Positions 18,040 through 28,175 of a stretch of DNA of 64,000 nt are shown here, piece by piece (the stretch's first letter is position 1; each line of letters opens with the position of its first letter). The DNA is taken from contig NZ_AMBZ01000004.1 of NCBI RefSeq assembly GCF_000293805.1, positions 616,735 to 680,734 of the forward strand, read 5' to 3'. This stretch comes from Paenibacillus alvei DSM 29 (GTDB taxonomy: Bacteria > Bacillota > Bacilli > Paenibacillales > Paenibacillaceae). A model generated the notes under the pieces. It had not been told where the DNA came from, did no database searches, and saw only the letters and a program-made list of their open reading frames with translations. The position numbers were made by a program, and so were the translations under genes.

Positions 18040-19863
18040 TTAGCCGCCTTGCTTGACTGTTAGGCTCATGCTTTCAATGCGCTTGGCGTCAGGCGTGATG
18101 AAGAGCGTCTTCTGCCGCTCATAGATGACGAATCCAGGCTTGGCTCCGTTCGGCTTGCGCACATGGCGGATAAGCGTATAGTCGACAGGCACCTGGCTGG
18201 AGTGCTTCGCTTGGCTGAAATAGGCCGCGAGTTGGGCAGCCTCTTCTAGAGTCGCATCTCCGAATTGTTCGCTGCGGATGACGACGTGTGACCCTGGTAT
18301 ATCTTTCGTATGCAGCCAAGTATCATTCGGTTTGCCGAGACGATTGGTTACGTACTCGTTTTGCAAATTATTTTTTCCCACATAGATTGGGATATTTTCA
18401 GATGAAGTATAGCAGTATACCGTTGGGCGACTATCCTTCTTCTTCCGCTTATCCTTGCGGCCGCGATCACGTAAATAGCCCTGCCCTACAAGTTCCTCTC
18501 GCATTTCCTGTGCATCTTGCACAGTTGCATCCTCAAGCTGCTGCATCAGTGTCTCGAAATAGCGATTTTCCTCCCGCGCGGCTGTCATTTGCTCTTGTAC
18601 CACGGCAATACTGTTTTTAGCTTTATTGTATTTCTTGAAATAACGCTGCGCATTGTCTGAAGGGGCAAGTAGCGGGTCAAGCGGGATCGTGATGGATGCA
18701 CCGTTCTCATCGTAATAGTTAATAAGCGTAATTTCGTTGTCGCCTCGGGAGATCATATGCAGGGAAGCAAACAGCAGCTCTCCCATGATGCGGAATCGAT
18801 CAGCATCTTGCGCATCTTGCAGCGTCTCCTCCAGCTTGTCTAATTTTTTCGTGTTCTTCGCATGCTCCTGCTGCAGGAACCGGAACAAATCCCCGACGCG
18901 CTGCTTAATCATATCGCGTTCGGCCTTGTCCCCATAGAAATGCTCCATACATTCACTCATCGTATCAAAAGACTGAGTCTCGCCGTTGATATGGGTAATT
19001 TCCAGCGCAGAAAAATAAGTTTTGCCTCGCTGATCTACAAGCAAAGTAGGCTTGTACCGTTGTTGAGAGACATCGTCCATTGCCTGTAAAAATACTTCAT
19101 GCAAGCGGAGAACCACCGTATGAGGCGTACGCGGTTCTTGCTCTGCTGTAGCTTCCGTCAGTTCTTGGCCATCTAGTGCAGTAAACAGGCCTGTACGCCA
19201 GACGATCTCATCAGCCAGTCGTGGACTTACACCGGAGAAGTGCTGCACAAGCCATTTGGATAAAAATTTGAAATCGATAATTTGTTCAGGTGAAGCTTCG
19301 ATGTGTTCCAAAAATAAAGATTCAAAGACGGATGGCTCTACAGACAGCGGATCCAGCTTGTGCTGCTCTGGCGGTGCCGTGTAGGCGAACCCAGGCATGA
19401 TAATGCGGAAGCTGCTAATAGCAGGTGTTACATGGTGAATACCATCAATAATCGTAGAAGATGCTGGATCGACGATAATGATGTTGCTGTGTCTGCCAGT
19501 CAGCTCAATAATAATCTTCTTCTGTGATTCATCTCCCAACTCGTCCCTAGAACGAACGGTAATATGCAAAATGCGTTCTCGTCCAATCTGCTCGATTTTC
19601 TCGATAACGCCTCCTTCACAATGTTTGCGCATAAGCATGCAGAACATTGGCGGCTCCGGCGGGTTCATATAAGAATGCTCCGTAAAGTGAACGCGCGGAT
19701 ACGTCGGGTTGGCAGAGAGCAGCAATTTACGATTTTTCCCGCCAGTTCGGATATGCAGGATTAGGTCGTGTTCGGTAGGTTGATATAGTTTATGAATGCG
19801 GGCGCCTATCGTCTGCTGCAGCTCATCGACAAGGGCACGGGTTACAATTCCATCTAATGACAT
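18040..19863 (-). CDS. rqcH: RqcH (Rqc2 homologue, NFACT family)
   Basis: 607 residues, the normal size for RqcH/YloA (formerly called FbpA, fibronectin-binding). It binds the obstructed 50S ribosome with a peptidyl-tRNA and adds C-terminal alanine tails that mark stalled nascent chains for ClpXP. Landmarks are the N-terminal SLDGIVTRALVDELQ, a central coiled coil (about residues 290-450), and the C-terminal NFACT-R domain with NDTWLHTKDIPGSHVVIRS. It is divergent from the P-type ATPase gene, as is partly so in Bacillus (yloA-yloB are neighbours). Confidence 0.93.
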   Translation of the reverse strand: MSLDGIVTRALVDELQQTIGARIHKLYQPTEHDLILHIRTGGKNRKLLLSANPTYPRVHFTEHSYMNPPEPPMFCMLMRKHCEGGVIEKIEQIGRERILHITVRSRDELGDESQKKIIIELTGRHSNIIIVDPASSTIIDGIHHVTPAISSFRIIMPGFAYTAPPEQHKLDPLSVEPSVFESLFLEHIEASPEQIIDFKFLSKWLVQHFSGVSPRLADEIVWRTGLFTALDGQELTEATAEQEPRTPHTVVLRLHEVFLQAMDDVSQQRYKPTLLVDQRGKTYFSALEITHINGETQSFDTMSECMEHFYGDKAERDMIKQRVGDLFRFLQQEHAKNTKKLDKLEETLQDAQDADRFRIMGELLFASLHMISRGDNEITLINYYDENGASITIPLDPLLAPSDNAQRYFKKYNKAKNSIAVVQEQMTAAREENRYFETLMQQLEDATVQDAQEMREELVGQGYLRDRGRKDKRKKKDSRPTVYCYTSSENIPIYVGKNNLQNEYVTNRLGKPNDTWLHTKDIPGSHVVIRSEQFGDATLEEAAQLAAYFSQAKHSSQVPVDYTLIRHVRKPNGAKPGFVIYERQKTLFITPDAKRIESMSLTVKQGG

Positions 19864-20091
19864 CGTATTAAAGCTCCTATCTTATTTATATTCAATTTCT
19901 TAGCAAGGCCGCCGCAGCAAGATTTGCTGCATAAGGATACGGGCAAATGGCACCCTCGCTACTAAGGGAATCGATCATCCTTCGTGTTAAGACAAAAGCT
20001 CGTATGACTGAGCCAATGTATGTTGTTTGTAACTCCTATCATGCCATATTTTCGATCAAAACTTAAGTGTCTATTGGATCGTTGGGATATT

Positions 20092-20107
20092 TTCGGACTC
20101 GTCCGAA
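20092..20107. promoter_or_regulatory. Perfect palindrome upstream of the Ca2+ ATPase gene
   Basis: TTCGGAC-TC-GTCCGAA is a perfect 7-bp dyad with a 2-base centre, 87 bases before the ATPase start and within the 330-base divergent gap 19864-20193. It may be an operator. Nothing else in that gap is convincing; I did not find a manganese riboswitch. Confidence 0.35.
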
Positions 20108-20193
20108 TACCTTTAGCGTAGAGGGTATCTGCTTGGACACTTTCGCAAGGCTTCCCTATGGAACAATAACGGTAATGGAAAGGGGTAAGAACC

Positions 20194-23031
20194 ATGGATC
20201 AAATGAAGTGGCACCAGTCATCCTCGGAGCAACTGCTTCAAACGCTGGGAGTCCACCGGGAAGAAGGGCTCTCTGACGAAGAAGCGGCAGCGCGCCATAC
20301 ACGATTTGGATCGAATGAACTGGCAGAGGGAGAGCGTGTCTCGCCGATCACGTTATTTTTGAACCAGTTTAAGGATTTCATGGTGCTGGTGCTTGCTGGC
20401 GCAACGCTCGTATCTGGGATACTTGGAGAGTATCTTGATGCTATAACAATTATTGCAATCATTACGCTGAATGGCGTGCTTGGTTTCATTCAAGAATTCC
20501 GAGCAGAGCGATCGTTGCACGCGTTGAAGCAGCTGTCTGCACCTACCGCTAACATTCTTCGCAATAAGCAGTTATGCAATGTGCCTGCGAGTGAACTTGT
20601 GCCCGGAGATATCGTGTTTTTGGAGAGTGGAGATCGTATACCTGCCGATATTCGCTGGATTGAGACACATAGCTGCTATGTTGAGGAATCAGCGTTAACA
20701 GGTGAATCCGTACCGGTCGGCAAGCATTCCAGGCCGATAGACAAGGAAGAACTTCCGCTAGGGGATATGAAAAATATTGGCTTTATGGGGACGATGGTTA
20801 CGCGGGGCTCTGGTAAGGGCATTGTTATTCGTACGGGTATGGACACTGAGATGGGGAAAATCGCCGATCTAATTGAGAATACGGAGTCGATGGATACCCC
20901 CCTTCAGCACCGGCTCGAGCAGCTAGGCAAAATTTTGATTGTCGTAGCCTTGCTGGTAACGGTACTGGTTGTGGTAGCTGGGATTTTGCATGGACAACCG
21001 ACAATGACGATGTTCTTGGCAGGTGTCAGCTTGGCTGTTGCTGCGATTCCTGAAGGTTTGCCGGCTATAGTCACGATTGCGCTTGCACTAGGCGTACAGC
21101 GAATGATAAAGCGAAAGGCTATTGTGCGCAAGCTTCCATCTGTGGAAACGCTTGGATGCGCTTCTGTAATATGTTCAGACAAAACCGGGACACTTACTCA
21201 AAACAAGATGACCGTTACCCGCATTTGGACAGGCGGTCGTTCACTTGAGGTTAGCGGCGAAGGTTATGAGCCGATGGGACAAATTACGGAGCAGGGCAAA
21301 CAGCTTGATTTGAAGCATGATCAGTCACTGCGCCGCGTGCTGCAAATTAGTGCCCTGTGCAATAATGCAACCATTATCGAATCTTATCCAACCGAGCATC
21401 AAGCTTCTGTACTGTCTGATCGCAAGAAAGGCAAGGGCGGCAAGCAAGCATCAGACAAAGAGAAAGAAGAGCTTAAGCCGATATGGGATATTAAAGGGGA
21501 TCCGACCGAGGGAGCGCTGCTCGTGCTGGCAGCGAAGCTTGGAATGACACCGCAATCGCTATCAACAGCGTATGAGCGCATTGGAGAAATTTCGTTTGAT
21601 TCGGATCGGAAGCGTATGTCTGTCATTGTGAAACACCAGGGCGGCCGCCTCGTGTTGGTTAAGGGCGCGCCTGACGTGTTGCTGGAGCGCTGCAGTTATG
21701 CGCTTTGGGACGGCAAGGTCGTTCCGTTTACGGCTACGCTGAAGCAAAAGGCATTAGCTGCTAACGAGGCGATGGCGAAGCAGGCACTGCGTGTGCTCGG
21801 GCTTGCCTATCGCGAAATGAAGCCAAGAGAGAATGAAGAAAACGAAAACGCAGTAGAAGCTCAACTCGTGTTCACAGGCTTAGCCGGCATGATTGATCCG
21901 CCGCGCCGAGAGGCAAGAGAAGCTATCGCTGTTTGCAGACGTGCTGGAATTAAGACGGTGATGATTACCGGAGACCATCAGATGACCGCTGAAGCGATTG
22001 CCAACCAGCTTGGAATCATTCCTCGCGGCGGGTTGACGATGAGCGGGGTACAACTGGCAATGATGGATGACGATGCGTTGGATAAGGTTGTGGACAATGC
22101 TTATGTATATGCGAGGGTATCGCCTGAGCATAAGCTGCGGATAGTTAAGGCTTTGCAGCGCAACGGGCATGTAGTTGCGATGACGGGTGATGGCGTCAAT
22201 GATGCGCCGGCGATTAAGGCAGCGGATATTGGAATTGCAATGGGCAAAACAGGTACCGATGTAACGAAAGAGGCCTCGTCGCTTATTTTAAGTGATGATA
22301 ACTTTGCTACGATTGTAGCTGCTATTGAAGAGGGCCGCGGCATTTATGAAAATATTCGAAAATTTATTCGTTACTTGCTGGCATCGAACGTTGGGGAAAT
22401 TTTGGTGATGTTCCTTGCAATGATATTAGGGCTACCTCTACCGCTGGTACCGATTCAGATTCTGTGGGTGAATCTGGTGACCGATGGTCTGCCGGCAATG
22501 GCGCTTGGCGTTGATCAGCCGGAGAAGGATTTGATGGAGCATCGGCCGCGTTCCGCAAAGGAAAGCATTTTTTCACGCAGATTGGGCTGGAAAATTATTA
22601 GCCGCGGTATTTTGATCGGGGTGTGCACACTGATTGCATTTTGGCTCACATGGAGTGTGAATCCAGACAGTGCTGCGCAGCTTACAAAGGCTCAATCGGT
22701 CGCGTTCGCGACTCTCGTGCTTGCTCAGCTCATTCACGTATTCGATTGCCGGAGTTCTCGTTCAATCTTCCATCGGAATTTTTTCCAAAATCGTTATTTG
22801 GTGCTGGCAGTGGCCTCATCGCTTCTTCTTCTGCTTGGCGTGCTTTACATTGAGCCTTTGCAGCCAATATTTAAAACGGTACCACTTAACTTTAGAGACT
22901 GGGCGATTACATTCGTCATGGCCGGCATACCAACTTTCTTGATGGGCATCGGATCTGTGCTGACCGGCACGAAACCGGGACGTCCAAGCGGTGCTAAACC
23001 TGCATATACGTCTAACCGTAGAGCAGCGTGA
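20194..23031 (+). CDS. P-type cation ATPase (probable Ca2+ pump, YloB type)
   Basis: 945 residues, P2A type. The phosphorylated Asp is residue 329 in SDKTGTLTQNKM. The actuator TGES (ALTGESVPVGK), the PEGLP transmembrane motif (AIPEGLPAIV), the KGAPD nucleotide loop and the MTGDGVNDAPAIK hinge are all intact, and NLVTDGLPA in membrane helix 6 gives the usual Ca2+ ligands. About 10 membrane segments. It should pump Ca2+ out of the cytoplasm; in Bacillus YloB does this in spores. A Lys-rich insert (KKGKGGKQASDKEKEE, near residue 412) is unusual. The gene neighbours rqcH, as yloB neighbours yloA. Confidence 0.9.
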   Translation: MDQMKWHQSSSEQLLQTLGVHREEGLSDEEAAARHTRFGSNELAEGERVSPITLFLNQFKDFMVLVLAGATLVSGILGEYLDAITIIAIITLNGVLGFIQEFRAERSLHALKQLSAPTANILRNKQLCNVPASELVPGDIVFLESGDRIPADIRWIETHSCYVEESALTGESVPVGKHSRPIDKEELPLGDMKNIGFMGTMVTRGSGKGIVIRTGMDTEMGKIADLIENTESMDTPLQHRLEQLGKILIVVALLVTVLVVVAGILHGQPTMTMFLAGVSLAVAAIPEGLPAIVTIALALGVQRMIKRKAIVRKLPSVETLGCASVICSDKTGTLTQNKMTVTRIWTGGRSLEVSGEGYEPMGQITEQGKQLDLKHDQSLRRVLQISALCNNATIIESYPTEHQASVLSDRKKGKGGKQASDKEKEELKPIWDIKGDPTEGALLVLAAKLGMTPQSLSTAYERIGEISFDSDRKRMSVIVKHQGGRLVLVKGAPDVLLERCSYALWDGKVVPFTATLKQKALAANEAMAKQALRVLGLAYREMKPRENEENENAVEAQLVFTGLAGMIDPPRREAREAIAVCRRAGIKTVMITGDHQMTAEAIANQLGIIPRGGLTMSGVQLAMMDDDALDKVVDNAYVYARVSPEHKLRIVKALQRNGHVVAMTGDGVNDAPAIKAADIGIAMGKTGTDVTKEASSLILSDDNFATIVAAIEEGRGIYENIRKFIRYLLASNVGEILVMFLAMILGLPLPLVPIQILWVNLVTDGLPAMALGVDQPEKDLMEHRPRSAKESIFSRRLGWKIISRGILIGVCTLIAFWLTWSVNPDSAAQLTKAQSVAFATLVLAQLIHVFDCRSSRSIFHRNFFQNRYLVLAVASSLLLLLGVLYIEPLQPIFKTVPLNFRDWAITFVMAGIPTFLMGIGSVLTGTKPGRPSGAKPAYTSNRRAA

Positions 23032-23224
23032 TGTTGCTGCTACTTGTGCCATTACTTCCGTAATGTAATGTCGGTATAAATGTGAATCATGCGAATAGTA
23101 CAAATATTTTTCCACTAGGTTTATAGATTGAACAGCCTTGATACGGTAAACTTTGTATTGTTATAAATAGGATCAATGCGGTTAATAATGCAAACTGAGT
23201 TTGCCGTAAGAAAGGTTGATTATA

Positions 23225-24055
23225 ATGAAATTTACGAAGATGCACGGATTGGGCAATGATTTTGTAATTGTCTATGGAGAGCAGGAGCTCCCAGCTAACG
23301 TATCGGAGTTGGCGATTGCAGTCTGTGATCGCCACTTCGGAATTGGTGCAGACGGTCTTGTATATATATTGCCTTCCCAATCTGCTGATGTGATGATGCG
23401 AATTATCAATTCAGATGGAACAGAAGCTGAACAGTGCGGCAATGCGATACGCTGCGTGTCGACTTATGTTGTAGCGCATGGATTCGTTAATCGGGATGAG
23501 TTGACGATTGAAACTCGGGCAGGTATCCAGCGTGTACAAATCATTCGCCAGGATGGAAGCGTCCATGCTGTGCGCGTAGATATGGGTGAGCCTGTGCTGG
23601 ATGGGCTACGGGTACCGACCATATTTGATGAAGCGACAATCGTTGACAAGCCGATTGAAGCAGGCGGCCATGCATTTTCATTTACGGCGGTATCGATGGG
23701 CAATCCGCACTGTGTCATCTTTGTGGATGATGCGGCAACATTTGATATACACGCTTGGGGTCCATTGTTGGAAAGTCATTCTTATTTTCCGCGGAACATC
23801 AATGTTGAGTTTGCTTCCATCGATACTCGCGATCATGTCACGATGCGGGTGTGGGAACGTGGGGCTGGGCCAACGCTTGCTTGCGGAACAGGAGCTTGCG
23901 CTACGCTTGTGTCGAGTGTGCTGAATGGACTGACAGACCGGGCGGCAACCGTATCCCTTGCTGGAGGGGACTTATTTATAGAATGGAATCCAGCGGATAA
24001 CCATGTCTATATGACAGGTCCGGCGACGTTTGTATTTGAAGGAGAATGGAAGTAA
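23225..24055 (+). CDS. dapF: Diaminopimelate epimerase
   Basis: 276 residues. DapF interconverts LL- and meso-diaminopimelate for lysine and peptidoglycan. Both catalytic Cys are present: EAEQCGNAIRC (Cys71) and LACGTGACA (near residue 220). The N-terminal MHGLGNDF motif is intact. The start at 23225 (MKFTKMHG) fits the family and has an AAAGGTTGA ribosome site; the ATG at 23216 is a few codons upstream and less likely. It stands between the ATPase gene and the homocysteine methyltransferase gene, outside any lysine operon, and I found no lysine riboswitch in the 190 bases upstream. Confidence 0.93.
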   Translation: MKFTKMHGLGNDFVIVYGEQELPANVSELAIAVCDRHFGIGADGLVYILPSQSADVMMRIINSDGTEAEQCGNAIRCVSTYVVAHGFVNRDELTIETRAGIQRVQIIRQDGSVHAVRVDMGEPVLDGLRVPTIFDEATIVDKPIEAGGHAFSFTAVSMGNPHCVIFVDDAATFDIHAWGPLLESHSYFPRNINVEFASIDTRDHVTMRVWERGAGPTLACGTGACATLVSSVLNGLTDRAATVSLAGGDLFIEWNPADNHVYMTGPATFVFEGEWK

Positions 24056-24097
24056 GGAACGAGTAACAAGCGAATCCAAAATCGGTTATGCGTAGGC

Positions 24098-24135
24098 AAG
24101 GGCTGGCTGCAAAAATGATGCGGCTGGCCCTTTTA
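24098..24135 (+). terminator. Possible terminator after dapF
   Basis: AAGGGCTGGCTGC can pair with GCGGCTGGCCCTT (with some G-T pairs), followed by TTTT. Confidence 0.45.
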
Positions 24136-24308
24136 CATAGGCAGAATGGGCAATCATTTCTTAGTATTTTGGTGGAATTTCTGAGTTTTTTCAAAAAAGG
24201 CGGAATAAAATAGGCGATTTTACTTGATGAACCGCGGTTTCTTGATAGAATGTTTACTAAGCGAGTTACCACTATACACAGAGGATTCACCAACGATGGG
24301 AGATTGGG

Positions 24309-26225
24309 GTGCGAGACAGGATGAAGAACTTTCGGGAAGCGCTGCGCGAGCAGATCATAATTGGCGATGGTGCAATGGGGACGTATTTGTATCAACTTGG
24401 GTATCCTGTAGGCATCTCATATGAAATACTGAATGTTAGTGATCCGGATGTTGTCCGCAATATCCATAAGCAGTATGTGGATGCAGGTGCGCAATTGCTT
24501 GAGACGAATACATTTACTGCGAATCGTGAGAAGCTGTATAGACATGGCAAAGAGCATCTTGTAAAGGATATTAATAGAGCGGCTGTCCGTCTTGCTCGCG
24601 AAGCGGCGGAGGATCGTGCTTATGTCATAGGTGCGCTGGGCTCTATTCGAGCAGGGAAACGCGAGAATGTCCATACGAATCAAGTCATTCGGGATTATCA
24701 TGAACAGTTGTCCGCCATGCTGGAAGAAGGCGTTGACGGGATTATGTTCGAGACATTTTATGATCTGGAGGAGATGCGTCTCGCCCTGCAAGTTGTGCGC
24801 GAGCTGGATCATGATGTTCCTGTTATATGTCAGTTTGCCGTGGAAGAATCTCGGAGAACAAAGGACGGGAAAAGCTTGCTTGAGGCCTTCCGCGTCCTGC
24901 GAGATGATGGCGCCGATGTAGTTGGCCTGAACTGCCACATGGGTCCAAATGGCGTGCTGCGCGCACTGGAAGGTGTCCAAGGACGTATTGACCTGCCGCT
25001 GTCCGCATTTCCGAATGCGGGTCTCCCTGATTATGTCGATGGCCGCTACAATTTCGTGGCTACTGCAGAATATATGGCGCAGAGCGCGGTTCAGTTCGTA
25101 CAGATGGGTGCCCGGATTATCGGCGGCTGCTGCGGAACAACGCCTGAGCATGTAGCAGCCATTGTAGAAGCGCTGCATGACGTGGAGGTTCCGGAGCTTC
25201 CTGTACAACCCGCGGAAAGCATTGGCATCGAAGAGGAAGCGGAATCCTTGCACTGGCCTGACGGTGCTGCTTGCTTCGACGGCTGCGGGCATGGGCATGA
25301 TGCAGAAGAATCGATAGTCGACATGGTACGATCCCGCCATACGGTCATTGTAGAGCTGGATCCGCCTCGCGATCTGGATATATCGAAGTTCATGAAGGGT
25401 GCGCAAATATTGAAAGAGGCGGGGGTCGATGCTCTTACTTTGGCGGACAATTCACTTGCCGTTACAAGAATGAGCAATATGGCACTCGGCTATATGGCAC
25501 TTGATAAAATCGGAATTCGCCCGCTTGTCCATATTGCATGTCGAGATCGCAATCTCATCGGAACCCAATCTCACATGATGGGGCTGCATGCCTTAGGTAT
25601 TGACCATGTGCTCGCCGTAACCGGAGATCCTGCCCGATTCGGAGATCTTCCCGATTCGAGCTCGGTGTACGACATGACTTCCTTCGAGATCATACGGATG
25701 ATCAAACAATTAAATAGCGGTTTGGCATTCTCGGGCAAGCCGTTGAAGCAGAAGGCAAACTTTGTCGTTGGGGGCGCCTTCAATCCGAATGTGAAGCATC
25801 TGGATAAGGCAATTGCTCGATTAGAACGGAAAGTCGAGGCAGGCGCGGATTATATTATGACGCAGCCCGTGTATGATGTTGGTTTGATCGAACGGATAGC
25901 AGAGGGAACGAAACATCTCGATGTTCCTGTATTTATCGGAATTATGCCGCTGGCTAGCGGACGGAATGCAGAGTATCTTCACAATGAGGTTCCTGGCATT
26001 CAATTGTCTGATGATGTACGCAGAAGAATGAACGGATTAGAAGGGGAAGCAGGACGGAAGGAAGGCGTTGCTATCGCGAAGGAGCTGTTGGATGTCGCGC
26101 TTACCCATTTTAAGGGCATCTACTTCATGACGCCGTTCATGTTCTATGAAATGACGGCTGAATTGACCCAGTATGTATGGGAAAAAGCGGAACGCCAAGC
26201 AGACCCCTTGTATCGTCTGACATAA
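24309..26225 (+). CDS. Bifunctional homocysteine S-methyltransferase / methylenetetrahydrofolate reductase
   Basis: 638 residues joining two enzymes, like B. subtilis YitJ. The N-terminal half is a zinc-dependent methyltransferase (IIIGDGAMGTYLYQLG, GLNCHMGPNG, and the zinc motif GGCCGTTPEHV near residue 275). The C-terminal half is a MetF-type reductase (VIVELDPPRDLDISKF, AVTGDPARFGD, DYIMTQPVYD). Between them lies a His-rich Cys-containing linker (CFDGCGHGHD). It serves methionine synthesis. The start is either the GTG at 24309, with GGGAG 6 bases before, or the ATG at 24321. In Bacillus this gene has a SAM riboswitch; I looked in the 250 bases upstream and saw none. Confidence 0.88.
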   Translation: MRDRMKNFREALREQIIIGDGAMGTYLYQLGYPVGISYEILNVSDPDVVRNIHKQYVDAGAQLLETNTFTANREKLYRHGKEHLVKDINRAAVRLAREAAEDRAYVIGALGSIRAGKRENVHTNQVIRDYHEQLSAMLEEGVDGIMFETFYDLEEMRLALQVVRELDHDVPVICQFAVEESRRTKDGKSLLEAFRVLRDDGADVVGLNCHMGPNGVLRALEGVQGRIDLPLSAFPNAGLPDYVDGRYNFVATAEYMAQSAVQFVQMGARIIGGCCGTTPEHVAAIVEALHDVEVPELPVQPAESIGIEEEAESLHWPDGAACFDGCGHGHDAEESIVDMVRSRHTVIVELDPPRDLDISKFMKGAQILKEAGVDALTLADNSLAVTRMSNMALGYMALDKIGIRPLVHIACRDRNLIGTQSHMMGLHALGIDHVLAVTGDPARFGDLPDSSSVYDMTSFEIIRMIKQLNSGLAFSGKPLKQKANFVVGGAFNPNVKHLDKAIARLERKVEAGADYIMTQPVYDVGLIERIAEGTKHLDVPVFIGIMPLASGRNAEYLHNEVPGIQLSDDVRRRMNGLEGEAGRKEGVAIAKELLDVALTHFKGIYFMTPFMFYEMTAELTQYVWEKAERQADPLYRLT

Positions 26226-26257
26226 TCAATTAAAATAGGGTAATGGATGTGGTGCCC

Positions 26258-27142
26258 GTGGTCTATAGTATGACTGGTTACGGTCAATCTAACCGCGAGA
26301 TTGGCGGTTATAAGATAACGTTTGAAGCGAAATCTGTCAACCATCGATACTGCGAAGCTGTGCTTCGCTTGCCGAAGGAGTGGACATGCTATGAGGATCG
26401 CCTTCGGCGCATCGTTCAGCAGAAGGTTAGCCGCGGCCGAATCGATGTGTATATCAATAAGGAGCAGAATGGTGAAGTCAAGTCGGTAGTAGAATTGAAC
26501 CGGCATACGCTCGAGGCGTATCTTCAGGCTTCTGCAATAGTTCAAAGTGAGTATGGTGTAGCGGGAGATTTGTCGGTTACCGACATGCTCTCGCTTCCTG
26601 ATTTGTTTACGGTTAGAGAGTTAACCTCTTGGTCGGAGGAGGAGCTTGCTGCTTCTCTGGAATCAGGATTGCTGGAAGCAATGGACGGATTGTGCAAGAT
26701 GCGCGCCATGGAAGGCAGCCACCTCAACCGAGATTTGGCGGAACGACTGAGCCGGTTGGAATTGCTTCATATGGAACTCACAGAATGGGCTCCGGTCGTT
26801 GTGACCGATTATCGAGCGAAACTGAAACAACGTATCGAACAACTGTTGGATGCCAGCTTTCCATTTGATGAACATAAGTTCGCAATGGAAGTGGCACTGT
26901 TTGCGGAACGCTCTAACATTGATGAAGAATTGACGCGGCTGAAGAGCCATTTCGAACAGTTTAGACGACTGCTCGGAAGTAATGAAGCGATAGGACGCAA
27001 GCTTGATTTTCTTGTACAAGAAATGAACCGCGAAACGAACACCATCGGCTCCAAGGCAAATCATTTGGAAATAACGAACCGCGTCGTGGAAATGAAAGCG
27101 GAGCTGGAGAAAATTCGCGAACAAGCAGCGAATATTGAATAA
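26258..27142 (+). CDS. YicC family endoribonuclease
   Basis: About 294 residues. The family signature VYSMTGYGQ is at the very start, with NHRYCEAVLRLP, and the C-terminal EMNRETNTIGSKA region carries conserved acidic residues. YicC proteins are metal-dependent endoribonucleases; in Bacillus the gene (yloC) lies directly before remA, as here. Starts at ATG 26243 and GTG 26258 are both possible; 26258 gives the normal MVYSMTG start. It begins the run yicC-remA-gmk-rpoZ. Confidence 0.87.
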   Translation: MVYSMTGYGQSNREIGGYKITFEAKSVNHRYCEAVLRLPKEWTCYEDRLRRIVQQKVSRGRIDVYINKEQNGEVKSVVELNRHTLEAYLQASAIVQSEYGVAGDLSVTDMLSLPDLFTVRELTSWSEEELAASLESGLLEAMDGLCKMRAMEGSHLNRDLAERLSRLELLHMELTEWAPVVVTDYRAKLKQRIEQLLDASFPFDEHKFAMEVALFAERSNIDEELTRLKSHFEQFRRLLGSNEAIGRKLDFLVQEMNRETNTIGSKANHLEITNRVVEMKAELEKIREQAANIE

Positions 27143-27178
27143 TTTTAGGAGCGCTCGAAAGTAGAGGGAGGACCTGTA

Positions 27179-27439
27179 ATGGCGATTAAGCTAATTAATA
27201 TCGGTTTTGGTAATATCGTATCTGCCAACCGTATCATTTCGATTGTGAGTCCGGAATCGGCTCCAATTAAGCGAATCATTCAAGAGGCTCGAGACCGTCA
27301 TATGCTTATAGACGCTACATATGGTCGGCGTACGCGTGCTGTAATTATCACGGACAGCGATCATGTCATATTGTCCGCAGTACAGCCTGAAACGGTAGCT
27401 CACCGTCTATCTACAAAGGATGACGACAACGACGAATAA
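27179..27439 (+). CDS. remA: RemA, extracellular matrix regulator
   Basis: 86 residues, nearly identical in pattern to B. subtilis RemA (YlzA): [20 protein letters not shown] followed by [22 protein letters not shown]. RemA is a small DNA-binding protein that turns on biofilm matrix genes. It binds DNA through an oligomeric ring. GGGAGGACCTGTA precedes the ATG. The 3' end overlaps the upstream-extended gmk frame, and gmk follows after 13 bases. Confidence 0.94.
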   Translation: MAIKLINIGFGNIVSANRIISIVSPESAPIKRIIQEARDRHMLIDATYGRRTRAVIITDSDHVILSAVQPETVAHRLSTKDDDNDE

Positions 27440-27452
27440 GATGGAGACGAAG

Positions 27453-28031
27453 ATGAAGAAGGGGTTATTAATCGTGCTGTCCGGCCCGTCTGGCGTCGGC
27501 AAAGGCACAGTATGCAAAGCTTTATTGAAGAAGACCAACGATCTTACCTACTCCGTGTCTGCAACGACACGCAAGCCGCGTGCTGGCGAAGTAGACGGGG
27601 TTAACTATTTCTTTAAATCACGCGAGGAATTCATGCAGATGATTGAGGAAGATCGCCTGCTTGAATATGCGGAATACGTGGGCAATTATTACGGAACGCC
27701 TTGCGACTTCGTGGAACAGAAGTTGGCCGAAGGCCGGGATGTAATTTTGGAAATCGAAGTGCAGGGCGCAATGAAGGTGAAGGAGAAGTTCCCGAATGGA
27801 ATATTCATCTTCTTGCTTCCTCCGTCGCTCGACGAGCTGAAGGATCGCATTCGCGGACGCGGCACAGAGCAGGAGCATGTTATCGATTCCCGCATGAACG
27901 TAGCTGTTGAAGAGATTGCGTTAATGGAGAACTACGATTATGCAGTCGTGAATGATGAGATTGATCTTGCATGCAAGCGTATAGAGAGCATCATCATTGC
28001 CGAACATTGTAAGATTAAGACTAATGAATAA
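27453..28031 (+). CDS. gmk: Guanylate kinase
   Basis: 192 residues. The P-loop GPSGVGKGT is near the N-terminus, followed by [19 protein letters not shown] and the C-terminal [13 protein letters not shown]. It converts GMP to GDP with ATP and so controls guanine nucleotide levels. An extended frame runs back to 27420, inside remA, but GGAG at 27443-27446 points to the ATG at 27453, which gives the normal N-terminus ([14 protein letters not shown]). Tight spacing with remA suggests co-transcription. Confidence 0.95.
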   Translation: MKKGLLIVLSGPSGVGKGTVCKALLKKTNDLTYSVSATTRKPRAGEVDGVNYFFKSREEFMQMIEEDRLLEYAEYVGNYYGTPCDFVEQKLAEGRDVILEIEVQGAMKVKEKFPNGIFIFLLPPSLDELKDRIRGRGTEQEHVIDSRMNVAVEEIALMENYDYAVVNDEIDLACKRIESIIIAEHCKIKTNE

Positions 28032-28035
28032 ACTG

Positions 28036-28071
28036 CAGCAAGGCGCACTTTCAATAGGAAGTGTGCCTTGT
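28036..28071 (+). other. Hairpin between gmk and rpoZ
   Basis: AAGGCGCACTT and AAGTGTGCCTT pair around TCAATAGG. There is no clear T-tract after it, so it could be an RNA processing or attenuation element rather than a terminator. Confidence 0.45.
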
Positions 28072-28175
28072 CACGGTTGCTAGAAGAGAGCAGCTTCTAA
28101 AGCGCAGATAGACGGCATATATTGTCTGCTGGATGTTTGTCAGAAGCGAGGATATGAAAAAAGGAGTGCTGAACC

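Noticed and set aside
19864..20193. Manganese riboswitch before the P-type ATPase
   Set aside because: The conserved yybP-ykoY loop sequences are absent.
24056..24308. SAM riboswitch before the homocysteine methyltransferase gene
   Set aside because: Expected from Bacillus yitJ, but none of the conserved S-box segments could be found in the leader.
24417..25406. 329-codon minus-strand frame inside the methyltransferase gene
   Set aside because: Shadow of the real gene; no ribosome site and no recognisable domain.
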